From contig JANOXL010000294.1 in NCBI GenBank assembly GCA_031418395.1, positions 1 through 27,417 of the forward strand: DNA of 27,417 nt. The letters are read 5' to 3'. Below are positions 1 through 6,955 of this stretch, piece by piece. Position 1 is the stretch's first letter. Every line of letters begins with the position of its first letter. This DNA is from JANYCG01 sp031418395. Its GTDB lineage: Bacteria > Pseudomonadota > Gammaproteobacteria > Burkholderiales > Burkholderiaceae_C. A program made the position numbers and the translations under genes. Below the pieces are notes generated by a model. The model did not search any database, was not told the origin of the DNA, and worked only from the letters and a program-made list of their open reading frames with translations.

Positions 1-578
1 GGCGCATTTTTCAGCCAAAAGTAATGCAAAGGCGCGCACACCAGCAGATTCAACGCCGCCAGCACACCCACCGCGCCGCGCCAACCCAGCGACGAGATCA
101 ACCATGAGGTCAGCGGGATAAACACCGTGCTGGCCAGGCCACCCAGAAAGGTCATGGTGATGATGGCGCGGCGAAAGTCGAGTGGGAATCGGCGCGTAAC
201 GACCGCAAACACCGGCTGGTAGAGCGTCATCGCCATACCCACGCCCAGCAGCATCCATACAGCGTAAAAACTGGCCAAACTCGTGACCTGGGTATGCAGC
301 GCCAAACCCGCTGCCAATATTACTGAGCCTGTCGTCATCACCGCGCGTTCGTGGCCACGGTCGATCAAACGCCCGATGGCAAAGGCCAACAACCCCTCGG
401 TCAATAGACACAGGCTAAAGGCCAGCGAGGACTGCACCCGCCCCAGGCCCAGCGCATCTTCCACGGGCCCCATCACCAGTGCGAACAGGTAAAACACGCT
501 GCCCCAACTGATGAGCTGCGCCAAGGACAGCCAGCCGACCAAGGCGCGGTCGTAGAGGTGCTGGTCAGGGTTGTTCAT
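1..578 (-). CDS. MFS transporter, N-terminal part (runs off the window)
   Basis: The minus strand is open from an ATG at 578 to the window edge, giving about 192 residues. The protein starts MNNPDQHLYDRALVGWLS and is strongly hydrophobic, with about five to six likely membrane helices. After the second helix there is a short basic loop (GRLIDRGHERAVM) like the MFS motif A position, and later VVTRRFPLDFRRA between helices. This fits a major facilitator superfamily permease of the inner membrane. The C-terminal half is outside the window, so no substrate can be suggested. No strong ribosome binding site is seen ahead of the ATG. The gene lies downstream of yifB on the same strand but is separated from it by 324 bp that hold repeat copy A, so the two are probably not cotranscribed. 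Confidence 0.85.
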   Translation of the reverse strand, partial: MNNPDQHLYDRALVGWLSLAQLISWGSVFYLFALVMGPVEDALGLGRVQSSLAFSLCLLTEGLLAFAIGRLIDRGHERAVMTTGSVILAAGLALHTQVTSLASFYAVWMLLGVGMAMTLYQPVFAVVTRRFPLDFRRAIITMTFLGGLASTVFIPLTSWLISSLGWRGAVGVLAALNLLVCAPLHYFWLKNA

Positions 579-703
579 GGCAGTGGGTAAATGAAGGCGC
601 GTTGACGACAAAGCCGCCTGTCGAAATGGATGAAACGGATGCAACTAGGGCAAGGCGGACGGCGCATGGCCGTATTCTGCTTGAGCCCAGCGGCCGGTTT
701 TGT

Positions 704-810
704 CGCAAAGCACCCCAAATTGGGTACGATTGCGGCAAAACTCTGCCTTTGCATACGAATTTACGAAATTTTCGGTCTCAGGTCTCGAATTATATGGCTA
801 TATTGCTATG
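704..810. repeat. Family 1 intergenic element, copy A
   Basis: Copy A of a four-copy element. A hairpin spans 704-734: outer arms CGCAA (704-708) and TTGCG (730-734) flank inner arms CCC and GGG. AGGTCTCG follows at 780-787, then exactly 10 nt, then a diverged box 2 (CTATATTGCTATG, 798-810). Box 1 starts 56 nt after the last G of the GGG, as in copies B and D. It lies beyond the 3' end of yifB (minus strand). The rest of the gap (579-703) contains nothing I recognise, apart from space for the MFS promoter. Confidence 0.65.
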
Positions 811-829
811 TATAGTATAGCGCTCTAAA

Positions 830-881
830 GCGGCAAATTGGGGTAGCAACTTGGGGCGGCAAGCTGGTGCGGCAAACCCTG
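830..881. repeat. Tandem array of four 13-bp units
   Basis: Four consecutive 13-mers are visible: GCGGCAAATTGGG, GTAGCAACTTGGG, GCGGCAAGCTGGT and GCGGCAAACCCTG. They end about 20 bp from the 3' end of yifB and adjoin copy A of the family 1 element. The unit resembles the 13-mers at 3738-3789. The function is unknown. Confidence 0.6.
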
Positions 882-902
882 AAAACAGCTGCCGCCTGAC
901 AG

Positions 903-2510
903 CTACACCGCCACCCGCAATGCCCGCCGGTACTGAATCGCCTCGGCTACGTGGGTGACCTGGGTGGTGTGCGCACCGGCCAGGTCGGCGATGGTGCGGG
1001 CCACCTTGAGCGCGCGGTGCGTACTGCGGCCTGACCAGCCCAGGCGTGTGGCGGCCACATTGAGGAACTTGGCGGCGGCGGGGTCCAGCAACAAACTCGC
1101 GTCGATCTCCTTGCCTTGCAGGGCCTGGTTGGTTTTGCCTTGGCGCGCGTGGGCGCGTTCGCGGGCCGCGATACACCGCGCGCGAATGGCACTGCTGGCC
1201 TCGCCTGCGGCGGCGTGCAAGAGCTCGTCTGCCGGCATATTGGGCACTTCAATGTGCAGGTCGATGCGGTCGATCAAGGGGCCGCTGAGCTTGCCTTGGT
1301 AACGGGCGACCTGGTCGGGCGTACACCGGCAGGCCTTCAGGTTGGAGCCCAAATAACCGCAGGGGCAGGGGTTCATCGCGGCGACAAGCTGAAACCGCGC
1401 CGGGAACTCACTGCGTCGGGCGGCGCGCGAGATGGTGATGGTGCCGGTTTCCAGCGGTTCGCGCAGGGCTTCGAGCGCGGCTCTGGGGAATTCGGGTAAC
1501 TCATCGAGAAACAAAACGCCGTTGTGGGCCAGCGAGATTTCGCCCGGCCGAGGCGGTGAACCACCGCCCACCAAGGCTACAGCGCTGGCCGTGTGGTGCG
1601 GGCTGCCGGTAGGGCGCTGCGCCCAGTTGGCCAATGAAAAGCGGCCGCCGACCGAGGCCACGGCGGCGCTTTCCAAAGCTTCGAGTGTGGTCATGGGCGG
1701 CAATAAAGACGCAAAGCGCTGTGCCAACATGGATTTGCCCGAGCCAGGCGGGCCGGTCAACAGAATGCTGTGGCCACCGGCTGCGGCGATTTCAAGGGCG
1801 CGTTTGGCACCTGCTTGGCCTTTTACGTCGGCCATGTCGGGGTAATGGGTACAAGTCGCGATCGGCACGGGCAGGACGCGCGCCCAGCCGGCGCCGGCGT
1901 CGTGTACGGTACTGAGCGTCGCCCTGGCAGCGTCGGGTGGTTGATCTGCCGAAATCGGCAAAAACTGGGCGACAACGTCCAACAAATGCCGCGCGCGGTA
2001 GACCTGGGCGTCAGGCACGAGGGCGGCTTCTTCGGCGCTTTGTGCGGGTAGCACGAGTTTGACGGTGCGGGTCGGTGTCTGCGCGCATCCATCGGCGCCA
2101 GCGTTGTGCATCGTCTGATGCAGTGCCAAACTCATGGCCAAGGCGCCGCGCACCGGACGCAACTCGCCCGAGAGCGACAACTCACCGGCAAACTCATGCC
2201 CGGCCAGGCGCGCGCCATCAATCTGGCCGGTCGCCGCCAAAATGCCCATGGCGATGGGCAAATCAAAACGGCCCGAATCCTTGGGCAAGTCGGCCGGGGC
2301 CAGGTTGACGGTGATGCGTTTATTCTGCGGAAACTCCAGCCCCGAGTTTTGAATCGCCGAGCGCACCCGCTCCCGAGCTTCTTTCACCTCGACATCCGCC
2401 AGGCCCACCAGGGTGAAACTGGGCAGGCCATTGCTCAAATGCACCTCGACCGTGACGGCAGCGGCGCTCAAGCCCAACAAGGCACGGCTTTGAACGAGGG
2501 ACAGGCTCAC
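903..2510 (-). CDS. yifB: YifB/ComM-family Mg-chelatase-like AAA+ ATPase
   Basis: This 535-residue protein has the full YifB/ComM layout. An N-terminal Lon-protease-like ChlI domain covers about residues 1-170 (VEVHLSNGLPSFTLVGL; later ITVNLAPADLPKDSGRFDL). A Mg-chelatase AAA+ domain follows, with Walker A GPPGSGKS at 253-260 and Walker B GVLFLDELPE at 331-340, then MNPCPCGY and a C-terminal helical Mg_chelatase_C region. ComM is known as a branch-migration helicase that helps integrate DNA during natural transformation; whether this strain is competent cannot be judged here. Length matches the family (about 500-540). The start is GTG at 2510, with AAGGAA about 7 nt upstream. It is monocistronic in this view. 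The 3' flank holds a 13-mer array and a family 1 element. Confidence 0.95.
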   Translation of the reverse strand: MSLSLVQSRALLGLSAAAVTVEVHLSNGLPSFTLVGLADVEVKEARERVRSAIQNSGLEFPQNKRITVNLAPADLPKDSGRFDLPIAMGILAATGQIDGARLAGHEFAGELSLSGELRPVRGALAMSLALHQTMHNAGADGCAQTPTRTVKLVLPAQSAEEAALVPDAQVYRARHLLDVVAQFLPISADQPPDAARATLSTVHDAGAGWARVLPVPIATCTHYPDMADVKGQAGAKRALEIAAAGGHSILLTGPPGSGKSMLAQRFASLLPPMTTLEALESAAVASVGGRFSLANWAQRPTGSPHHTASAVALVGGGSPPRPGEISLAHNGVLFLDELPEFPRAALEALREPLETGTITISRAARRSEFPARFQLVAAMNPCPCGYLGSNLKACRCTPDQVARYQGKLSGPLIDRIDLHIEVPNMPADELLHAAAGEASSAIRARCIAARERAHARQGKTNQALQGKEIDASLLLDPAAAKFLNVAATRLGWSGRSTHRALKVARTIADLAGAHTTQVTHVAEAIQYRRALRVAV

Positions 2511-2614
2511 ACTTAATTCCTTGGCGAAAACAGGGTGATTAAAAAGGCGACCAAAATAACTGGTTGTTCATACAGTATTGTAACGCAAGCAAATAAACAT
2601 GCCGGTCTCCAGAG

Positions 2615-2631
2615 GCGTGAATAAGTCACGC
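2615..2631. other. Small perfect hairpin upstream of porin 1
   Basis: GCGTGA (2615-2620) and TCACGC (2626-2631) form a 6-bp stem with a 5-nt loop. It lies about 10 nt upstream of the likely -35 of the porin promoter, so it could be an operator. No regulator is identified. Confidence 0.3.
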
Positions 2632-2640
2632 TGTTGGGCC

Positions 2641-2669
2641 TTTAAAAAACAGCAGCTTGTGTGCATAAT
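2641..2669 (+). promoter_or_regulatory. Likely sigma-70-type promoter for porin 1
   Basis: TTTAAA (2641-2646) and CATAAT (2664-2669) are separated by 17 nt and match four and five of six consensus positions. This would give an untranslated leader of about 115 nt before the ATG at 2792. Unlike the second porin, no -24/-12 promoter was found here. Confidence 0.4.
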
Positions 2670-2791
2670 GAATTGAAGCCGGTTCAAAAGCGGGTCAACC
2701 AAGGAATGCGGAGATAGCCAAAGCGCGAAATGGGCTCTTTGCGCCTTCCTCGAGGGTTTAGGCAGGTGGCGAGCTGGTGGGGGAGAAAAAC

Positions 2792-3697
2792 ATGTCACGC
2801 GATTCGTTTACTGTCTCATTCATCGTCCCGTTCATTGCCCACCGGGCAAAAACAAGCCTCGCCCTCGCCGTGGCGACTACAGCCTGTCTGGCTAGCCCTG
2901 TGGTGCTGGCACAAAACCGCGTCAACTATTCCCTCGGTGCAACCGCCAGCGAATTGGTAGAGCGCGAGTCAGCCGCTGCGGCTGGAACTTTGCGTCCTTC
3001 TTCAGCTTATCGTCAGGTCACCAACACCCGGCTCTTGGGCAGTTTGCCGACGGGCCTGGACGTCAATTTGAAAAATGGCCTGTATTTAGGGGCCTGGGGC
3101 TCGGGCATGCGCTGGGTTGGGCAAAACGATTTGGGTGGCGCGCTGGGCCGTTCCGTACCCGCAGCCGATCTTGATATGTATGCCGGTTTTCGCAGTGAAA
3201 TCGGTAAAAAAATCTGGCTCGACGTGGGCGTGCAGCGTTTTGCGGGCGTAGGCAACGCTCAGGGCCGCGCGGATTGGGCGGCAATGCAAGGCAACCAGGG
3301 TCTCAACGAGGTTTATGGTGCGATCACTTGGGGCGGGGTGACGGCCAAATATTCGCGCAACATGGCCAACTTGTTCGGCTCGGGCGTCAGCGCGGGCTCA
3401 GGCGCTGGTGCGGGATTTACCCCAAATTCCGCCACCCAATACATTGACCTCTCGGCGAATTTCGACTTGGGTAACGGCTTCAGCCTGGCCCCGCGCATCG
3501 GCAGACAAGACATCAACAGTCAAAATCTACTGGCCTTTACCGACTACGCGCTCACCTTGGGCAAGACATTTTCCAACGGCTTGTCACTGACCGTCACCGC
3601 CTTGGGTACGCAGGCCGGGCAAAGCCTCTACGTGTTACCGGGCAGCGACTTCACCGGGCGACTCGGGCTGGCGGCGGGGCTGAAATACGCTTTCTGA
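2792..3697 (+). CDS. TorF-family putative outer-membrane porin (copy 1)
   Basis: A 301-residue secreted beta-barrel-type protein. The first 40 residues form a long signal peptide ending PVVLA before QNRVNYS. The rest alternates short beta-strand-like segments (GLYLGAWGSGMRWV, DLDMYAGFRSEIG, IDLSANFDLGNGFSLAPRIGRQD) and ends in a terminal aromatic (LGLAAGLKYAF), as outer-membrane barrels do. These motifs match the TorF/gcw_chp (TIGR02001-type) family, and the same ones recur in the gene at 4024, so the two are paralogs. ATG 2792 is preferred over GTG 2777 because GGGGGAG lies about 7 nt upstream of it. Family members are thought to form barrels that pass small solutes; the substrate is unknown. 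Its nearness to glnK-amtB suggests a nitrogen link, which is inference. Confidence 0.85.
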   Translation: MSRDSFTVSFIVPFIAHRAKTSLALAVATTACLASPVVLAQNRVNYSLGATASELVERESAAAAGTLRPSSAYRQVTNTRLLGSLPTGLDVNLKNGLYLGAWGSGMRWVGQNDLGGALGRSVPAADLDMYAGFRSEIGKKIWLDVGVQRFAGVGNAQGRADWAAMQGNQGLNEVYGAITWGGVTAKYSRNMANLFGSGVSAGSGAGAGFTPNSATQYIDLSANFDLGNGFSLAPRIGRQDINSQNLLAFTDYALTLGKTFSNGLSLTVTALGTQAGQSLYVLPGSDFTGRLGLAAGLKYAF

Positions 3698-3737
3698 GCC
3701 CAGCCGAGCGGCAATCCGGGTATCGCGCTTTTTCGCG

Positions 3738-3789
3738 CCTTGAATCGGTGCTGTAGATTGGCACTGTAAATTGGCGCTATAGATTGGTG
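3738..3789. repeat. Tandem 13-bp repeats (three clear units, one degenerate)
   Basis: The units CTGTAGATTGGCA (3751-3763), CTGTAAATTGGCG (3764-3776) and CTATAGATTGGTG (3777-3789) follow a weaker one at 3738-3750. They lie just after the first porin gene. The AAATTGG core and the 13-bp period are shared with the array at 830-881. Confidence 0.6.
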
Positions 3790-3853
3790 CGAAGGCGGCC
3801 TGTGTCGCCACTTTTCTGGCCGCGTTCAACTTCTCCGTCAACGTCGCACTTTG

Positions 3854-3870
3854 CGCAGCATTTTGGTGCG
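3854..3870. promoter_or_regulatory. Candidate NtrC site 1
   Basis: CGCAGC-N5-GGTGCG matches 9 of 12 positions of the NtrC consensus TGCACC-N5-GGTGCA. It lies about 120 bp upstream of the sigma-54 promoter at 3971, where NtrC enhancer sites are usually found. Confidence 0.45.
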
Positions 3871-3892
3871 CTCCCAAATAAAACCCCGATTG

Positions 3893-3909
3893 AGCACCAA
3901 TATGGTGAT
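3893..3909. promoter_or_regulatory. Candidate NtrC site 2
   Basis: AGCACC-N5-GGTGAT matches 9 of 12 positions of the NtrC consensus. Its centre is 39 bp from site 1, an arrangement suited to paired NtrC dimers. Confidence 0.5.
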
Positions 3910-3970
3910 GTTGGCGACAACGATGCCCCGCATTGGCACCTAAGTGCGTCAACCGCCGTAGGTCTTGACC

Positions 3971-3988
3971 CTGGCATGGTCTATGCAT
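3971..3988 (+). promoter_or_regulatory. Sigma-54 (RpoN) promoter for porin2-glnK-amtB
   Basis: CTGGCATGGTCTATGCAT matches the -24/-12 consensus TGGCAC-N5-TTGC closely. The invariant GG (3973-3974) and GC (3985-3986) are exactly 10 nt apart. Transcription would start near 3998, 26 nt before the ATG at 4024. With the NtrC-like sites this predicts induction under nitrogen limitation. Confidence 0.65.
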
Positions 3989-4023
3989 GAGTCCTCCTAT
4001 CCATTAACCGTACGGAGTGTTTC

Positions 4024-4809
4024 ATGTCTTTCAAATCCCTCTCTCTTTTTGCCGCAGCATCTCTCATGAGCGTGGCCGCCATGGCTCAAACCAAGGCACC
4101 TGAGCCTGCGTACACACTGTCGTTTAATGCGGGTCTCGTGACTGACTACCGCTTCCGCGGCCTGACCCAGACCAACTACACGCCCGCCATTCAAGGTGGC
4201 GCGGACTTTGCCCACAAGAGTGGCTTTTACGCCGGTGCCTGGGCGTCGCCGGTGTCATGGGTGAAACAATTCAATGGCGCAACGCAGGGCGACTTTGAAA
4301 TCGACCTGTACGCCGGTTTCAAAGGTGAAATCGCAGCTGGTTTTGGTTTTGATGTCGGCCTGATTGGCTACATCTATCCCGGCAACAACTCAGGCGCGGC
4401 GGGCACGCCAGGCGCAGGTGGCGTAACGGACGCCAATACGACGGAAGTCTACGGTGCCTTGACCTACAGCGTTGCCACGCTGAAATACAGCCAGAGCACG
4501 GGCAACTTTCTGGGTTTTTTGAACAGCAGCGGCAGCAACTACATTGACCTGTCTGCCACGTTTGACCTGGGCGGCGGCTTCAGCTTGACGCCGCATGTGG
4601 GCCGCCAAGTGGTCAAAGGTGTCGCCGGCAATTTGGGTGATTACTCCGACTTTGCACTGACGCTGGGCAAAGACTTCGGCAATGGCCTTTCGGCCACCCT
4701 GGCCGTCTACGGCACGGACGCCAACCAGGCGTTTTACGCCAATACCAATGGCAACACCAACTTCATTGGCAAGAGTGGTGCTGCCCTCGGCCTGAAATAC
4801 AGCTTCTGA
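4024..4809 (+). CDS. TorF-family putative outer-membrane porin (copy 2, glnK-linked)
   Basis: A 261-residue protein with a signal peptide of about 21 residues (cleavage after SVAAMA). The mature part has the hallmarks of the TorF/TIGR02001 family: YTLSFNAGLVTDYRFRGLTQT at the start, then GGADFAHKSGFYAGAWAS, FEIDLYAGFKGEI, NYIDLSATFDLGGGFSLTPHVGRQ and a terminal LGLKYSF. GGAG precedes the ATG. It is the first gene after the sigma-54 promoter and is followed 55 bp later by glnK, so the three genes probably form one operon. An outer-membrane channel cotranscribed with an ammonium transporter suggests uptake of ammonium or small nitrogen compounds; that role is inferred. It is clearly related to the gene at 2792. 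Confidence 0.88.
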   Translation: MSFKSLSLFAAASLMSVAAMAQTKAPEPAYTLSFNAGLVTDYRFRGLTQTNYTPAIQGGADFAHKSGFYAGAWASPVSWVKQFNGATQGDFEIDLYAGFKGEIAAGFGFDVGLIGYIYPGNNSGAAGTPGAGGVTDANTTEVYGALTYSVATLKYSQSTGNFLGFLNSSGSNYIDLSATFDLGGGFSLTPHVGRQVVKGVAGNLGDYSDFALTLGKDFGNGLSATLAVYGTDANQAFYANTNGNTNFIGKSGAALGLKYSF

Positions 4810-4864
4810 TCGGTCAAGCGTCTTCTCTTGAACCGTAGCTGAGCTCAGAACCTAAGGAAACACC

Positions 4865-5203
4865 ATGAAGCTGGTCACCGCCATCATCAAACCCTTCAAG
4901 CTTGACGAAGTGCGCGAAGCGCTCTCCGGCATGGGCGTGCAGGGCATCACCGTCACCGAGGTCAAGGGTTTTGGCCGCCAAAAAGGCCATACCGAGCTGT
5001 ACCGCGGCGCGGAATACGTGGTCGATTTTTTGCCCAAGGTGAAGATCGAAGCTGCCATTTCTGACGAACTGGTCGACCGCGCTATCGAAGCCATTGAGGG
5101 CGCTGCCCGCACCGGCAAGATCGGCGACGGCAAGATTTTTGTCTATGACCTGGAGCAGGTGGTGCGCATCCGCACTGGCGAAACCGGCAAAGAGGCGCTT
5201 TGA
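4865..5203 (+). CDS. glnK: PII nitrogen regulatory protein GlnK
   Basis: A complete 112-residue PII protein, the standard length. The T-loop (residues 37-55) includes RGAEYVVDF with Tyr51, the residue uridylylated by GlnD. KGFGRQKGHTELYRG and the B-loop TGKIGDGKIFV, which binds ATP/ADP, are intact. PII trimers sense 2-oxoglutarate, ATP/ADP and, through uridylylation, glutamine. When paired with amtB, GlnK binds the cytoplasmic face of the channel and blocks ammonium entry when nitrogen is sufficient. The amtB start lies 31 bp downstream, the classical glnK-amtB pair, which is why glnK is preferred over glnB. AAGGAAA lies upstream of the ATG. Confidence 0.96.
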   Translation: MKLVTAIIKPFKLDEVREALSGMGVQGITVTEVKGFGRQKGHTELYRGAEYVVDFLPKVKIEAAISDELVDRAIEAIEGAARTGKIGDGKIFVYDLEQVVRIRTGETGKEAL

Positions 5204-5234
5204 GCCGCAGGCCATTAATCAAAGAGAAACCACC

Positions 5235-6749
5235 ATGAAAAAAATCATTGCTTCCTTCCTTTTGGGCTTGAGCCTGCTGAGTGTGGGCCCAGTCGCATTG
5301 GCGCAGACCGCTGCGCCGGCGGCTTCTGAAGCTGCAGTTCCCGCTGCAGCCGCTGCGCCAGTGGCTACCGCAACCGCCGCCGCGCCAGCACCCGCTGCTG
5401 CTGCGACGGCTGCCCCCGCACCCGTGCCCAATAAGGGTGACGTTGCCTGGATGATCGTGGCCACGGCTTTCGTCATCATGATGTCGATCCCCGGCCTGGC
5501 GTTGTTCTACGGTGGCCTGGTGCGCAGCAAAAACATGCTGTCGGTGCTGATGCAGGTGTTCGTCACCTTCTCGATGATCGTCGTCTTGTGGTGCATTTAC
5601 GGCTACAGCCTGGCGTTTACCGAGGGCAATGCCTTTATCGGCGGGTTTGACCGGCTCTTCATGAAGGGCATGTTTGATCCCGTCAAGGGCGAGTTCGCCA
5701 TGGCAGCTACGTTCAGCAAGGGCGTTGTGATTCCTGAACTCTTGTTCATGGCATTCCAGGCCACCTTTGCCGCCATCACCTGCTGCCTGATCATCGGCGC
5801 GTTTGCCGAGCGCATCAAGTTCTCCGCCATGTTGCTCTTTATGGCGCTGTGGTTCACCTTCAGCTACACCCCGATCGCGCACATGGTCTGGTACTGGATG
5901 GGGCCAGATGCCTACACCTCCAAAGAAGTGGTGGATGCGATGAACGCCAAAGCCGGCTTGATCTGGCAATGGGGCGCGCTGGACTTCGCCGGCGGCACGG
6001 TGGTGCACATCAACGCGGCGGTGGCCGGATTGGTCGGCGCTTTCGTGATTGGCAAACGTGTGGGTTACGGCAAGGAAGCCATGGCCCCGCACAGCCTGAC
6101 CTTGACCATGGTCGGCGCGGCGCTGCTGTGGGTGGGCTGGTTCGGCTTTAACGCTGGCTCCGCTTTGGAAGCCAACAACTCGGCTGTGCTGGCTTTTGTC
6201 AACACCTTCTCGGCCACGGCGGCGGCTGTGTTGGCCTGGTGCATCGGCGAGACTCTGATGCGCGGCAAAGCCTCGATGTTGGGCGCTGCCTCGGGCGCGG
6301 TCGCCGGATTGGTGGCGATCACACCAGCCTGCGGCAATGTGGGCCTGATGGGCGCCATCATCATCGGTTTTGTCTCGGGCTTTGCTTGTCTGTGGGGCGT
6401 GAATGGCCTCAAGAAGATGCTCGGTGCTGACGACTCTTTGGACGTGTTTGGTGTCCACGGCGTAGGCGGCATTGTGGGTGCGCTATTGACCGGCGTGTTC
6501 AATACCCAAGCTTTCGGCGGCCCTGGCATCGTGGGCGACTGGGTGACGGCATCGATGGTGGACACCTCAGTGGCCAGCCAAGTCTGGATCCAGCTCAAAG
6601 CCGTGCTGTTGACCATCGTCTGGTCGGGTGTGGTCTCCTTCGCCGCCTTCAAAATTGTGGATGCGGTGGTGGGCCTGCGGGTGTCGGAAGAAGAAGAGCG
6701 CGAAGGCCTGGACATCTCTTCCCACGGCGAGACGGCGTATAACCGTTAA
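5235..6749 (+). CDS. amtB: Ammonium transporter AmtB
   Basis: A 504-residue Amt/MEP/Rh channel. It begins with a signal peptide (to about residue 24), then an unusually Ala/Pro-rich stretch of about 45 residues with almost no charged residues, then the 11-helix core from about residue 68. The twin-histidine pore pair is present: H258 in GGTVVHINAAVAG and H408 in DVFGVHGVGG. PGLALFYGGLVRSKN and AFAERIKF are also typical. The cytoplasmic tail ends EEEEREGLDISSHGETAY, the GlnK-contacting region. The start is ATG 5235 (MKKIIASFLLG), which gives a proper signal peptide. The channel conducts ammonium across the inner membrane. It is the last gene of the sigma-54 operon, and a strong terminator follows at 6825. 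Confidence 0.96.
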   Translation: MKKIIASFLLGLSLLSVGPVALAQTAAPAASEAAVPAAAAAPVATATAAAPAPAAAATAAPAPVPNKGDVAWMIVATAFVIMMSIPGLALFYGGLVRSKNMLSVLMQVFVTFSMIVVLWCIYGYSLAFTEGNAFIGGFDRLFMKGMFDPVKGEFAMAATFSKGVVIPELLFMAFQATFAAITCCLIIGAFAERIKFSAMLLFMALWFTFSYTPIAHMVWYWMGPDAYTSKEVVDAMNAKAGLIWQWGALDFAGGTVVHINAAVAGLVGAFVIGKRVGYGKEAMAPHSLTLTMVGAALLWVGWFGFNAGSALEANNSAVLAFVNTFSATAAAVLAWCIGETLMRGKASMLGAASGAVAGLVAITPACGNVGLMGAIIIGFVSGFACLWGVNGLKKMLGADDSLDVFGVHGVGGIVGALLTGVFNTQAFGGPGIVGDWVTASMVDTSVASQVWIQLKAVLLTIVWSGVVSFAAFKIVDAVVGLRVSEEEEREGLDISSHGETAYNR

Positions 6750-6764
6750 GTTGCGGCTCCTGCA

Positions 6765-6791
6765 CAGTGCGAAGTCTTGAGCTTCGCACTG
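6765..6791. other. Perfect 10-bp hairpin after amtB
   Basis: CAGTGCGAAG (6765-6774) pairs exactly with CTTCGCACTG (6782-6791) around a 7-nt loop. No T-run follows, so it may protect the 3' end of the message or act with the terminator 34 bp further on. Confidence 0.5.
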
Positions 6792-6824
6792 AGCCCGCCT
6801 CAACACCTCGGCACAACGCCCTAC

Positions 6825-6858
6825 AACCCGCAAAGGCGAACGCTTTTGCGGGTTTTTT
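6825..6858 (+). terminator. Rho-independent terminator of the glnK-amtB operon
   Basis: ACCCGCAAA and TTTGCGGGT flank an inner GCG/CGC pair, making a stem of more than 12 bp with a mismatch, followed by a run of six T. It lies 76 bp after the amtB stop. Confidence 0.85.
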
Positions 6859-6955
6859 CATGGTTTTCTACAAACGGGTCCCGCCACGGGGGCAAGGCAC
6901 AATGCGGCTTACGGAGACTCCAAACAGAGCGTCCATACTCGCTGTTGACAACACC

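Noticed and set aside
704..810. Family 1 elements as integron attC sites
   Set aside because: They have paired ends and variable middles, but lack the RYYYAAC/GTTRRRY core sites, and no integrase or cassette array is present.
602..820. Short plus-strand frames between the MFS gene and yifB
   Set aside because: They run through repeat copy A, have no ribosome binding site and no protein-like pattern.
3934..3949. TGGCAC...TGC as a sigma-54 promoter
   Set aside because: The GG and GC are only 9 nt apart, while 10 is required. The site at 3971-3988 has correct spacing.
3784..3990. A 68-codon plus-strand frame before porin 2
   Set aside because: It spans the NtrC-like sites and the sigma-54 promoter, and its composition is not protein-like.
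5082..6458. A 458-codon minus-strand frame opposite glnK-amtB
   Set aside because: Low-complexity His/Gln/Arg-rich shadow of amtB; no start context or family match.
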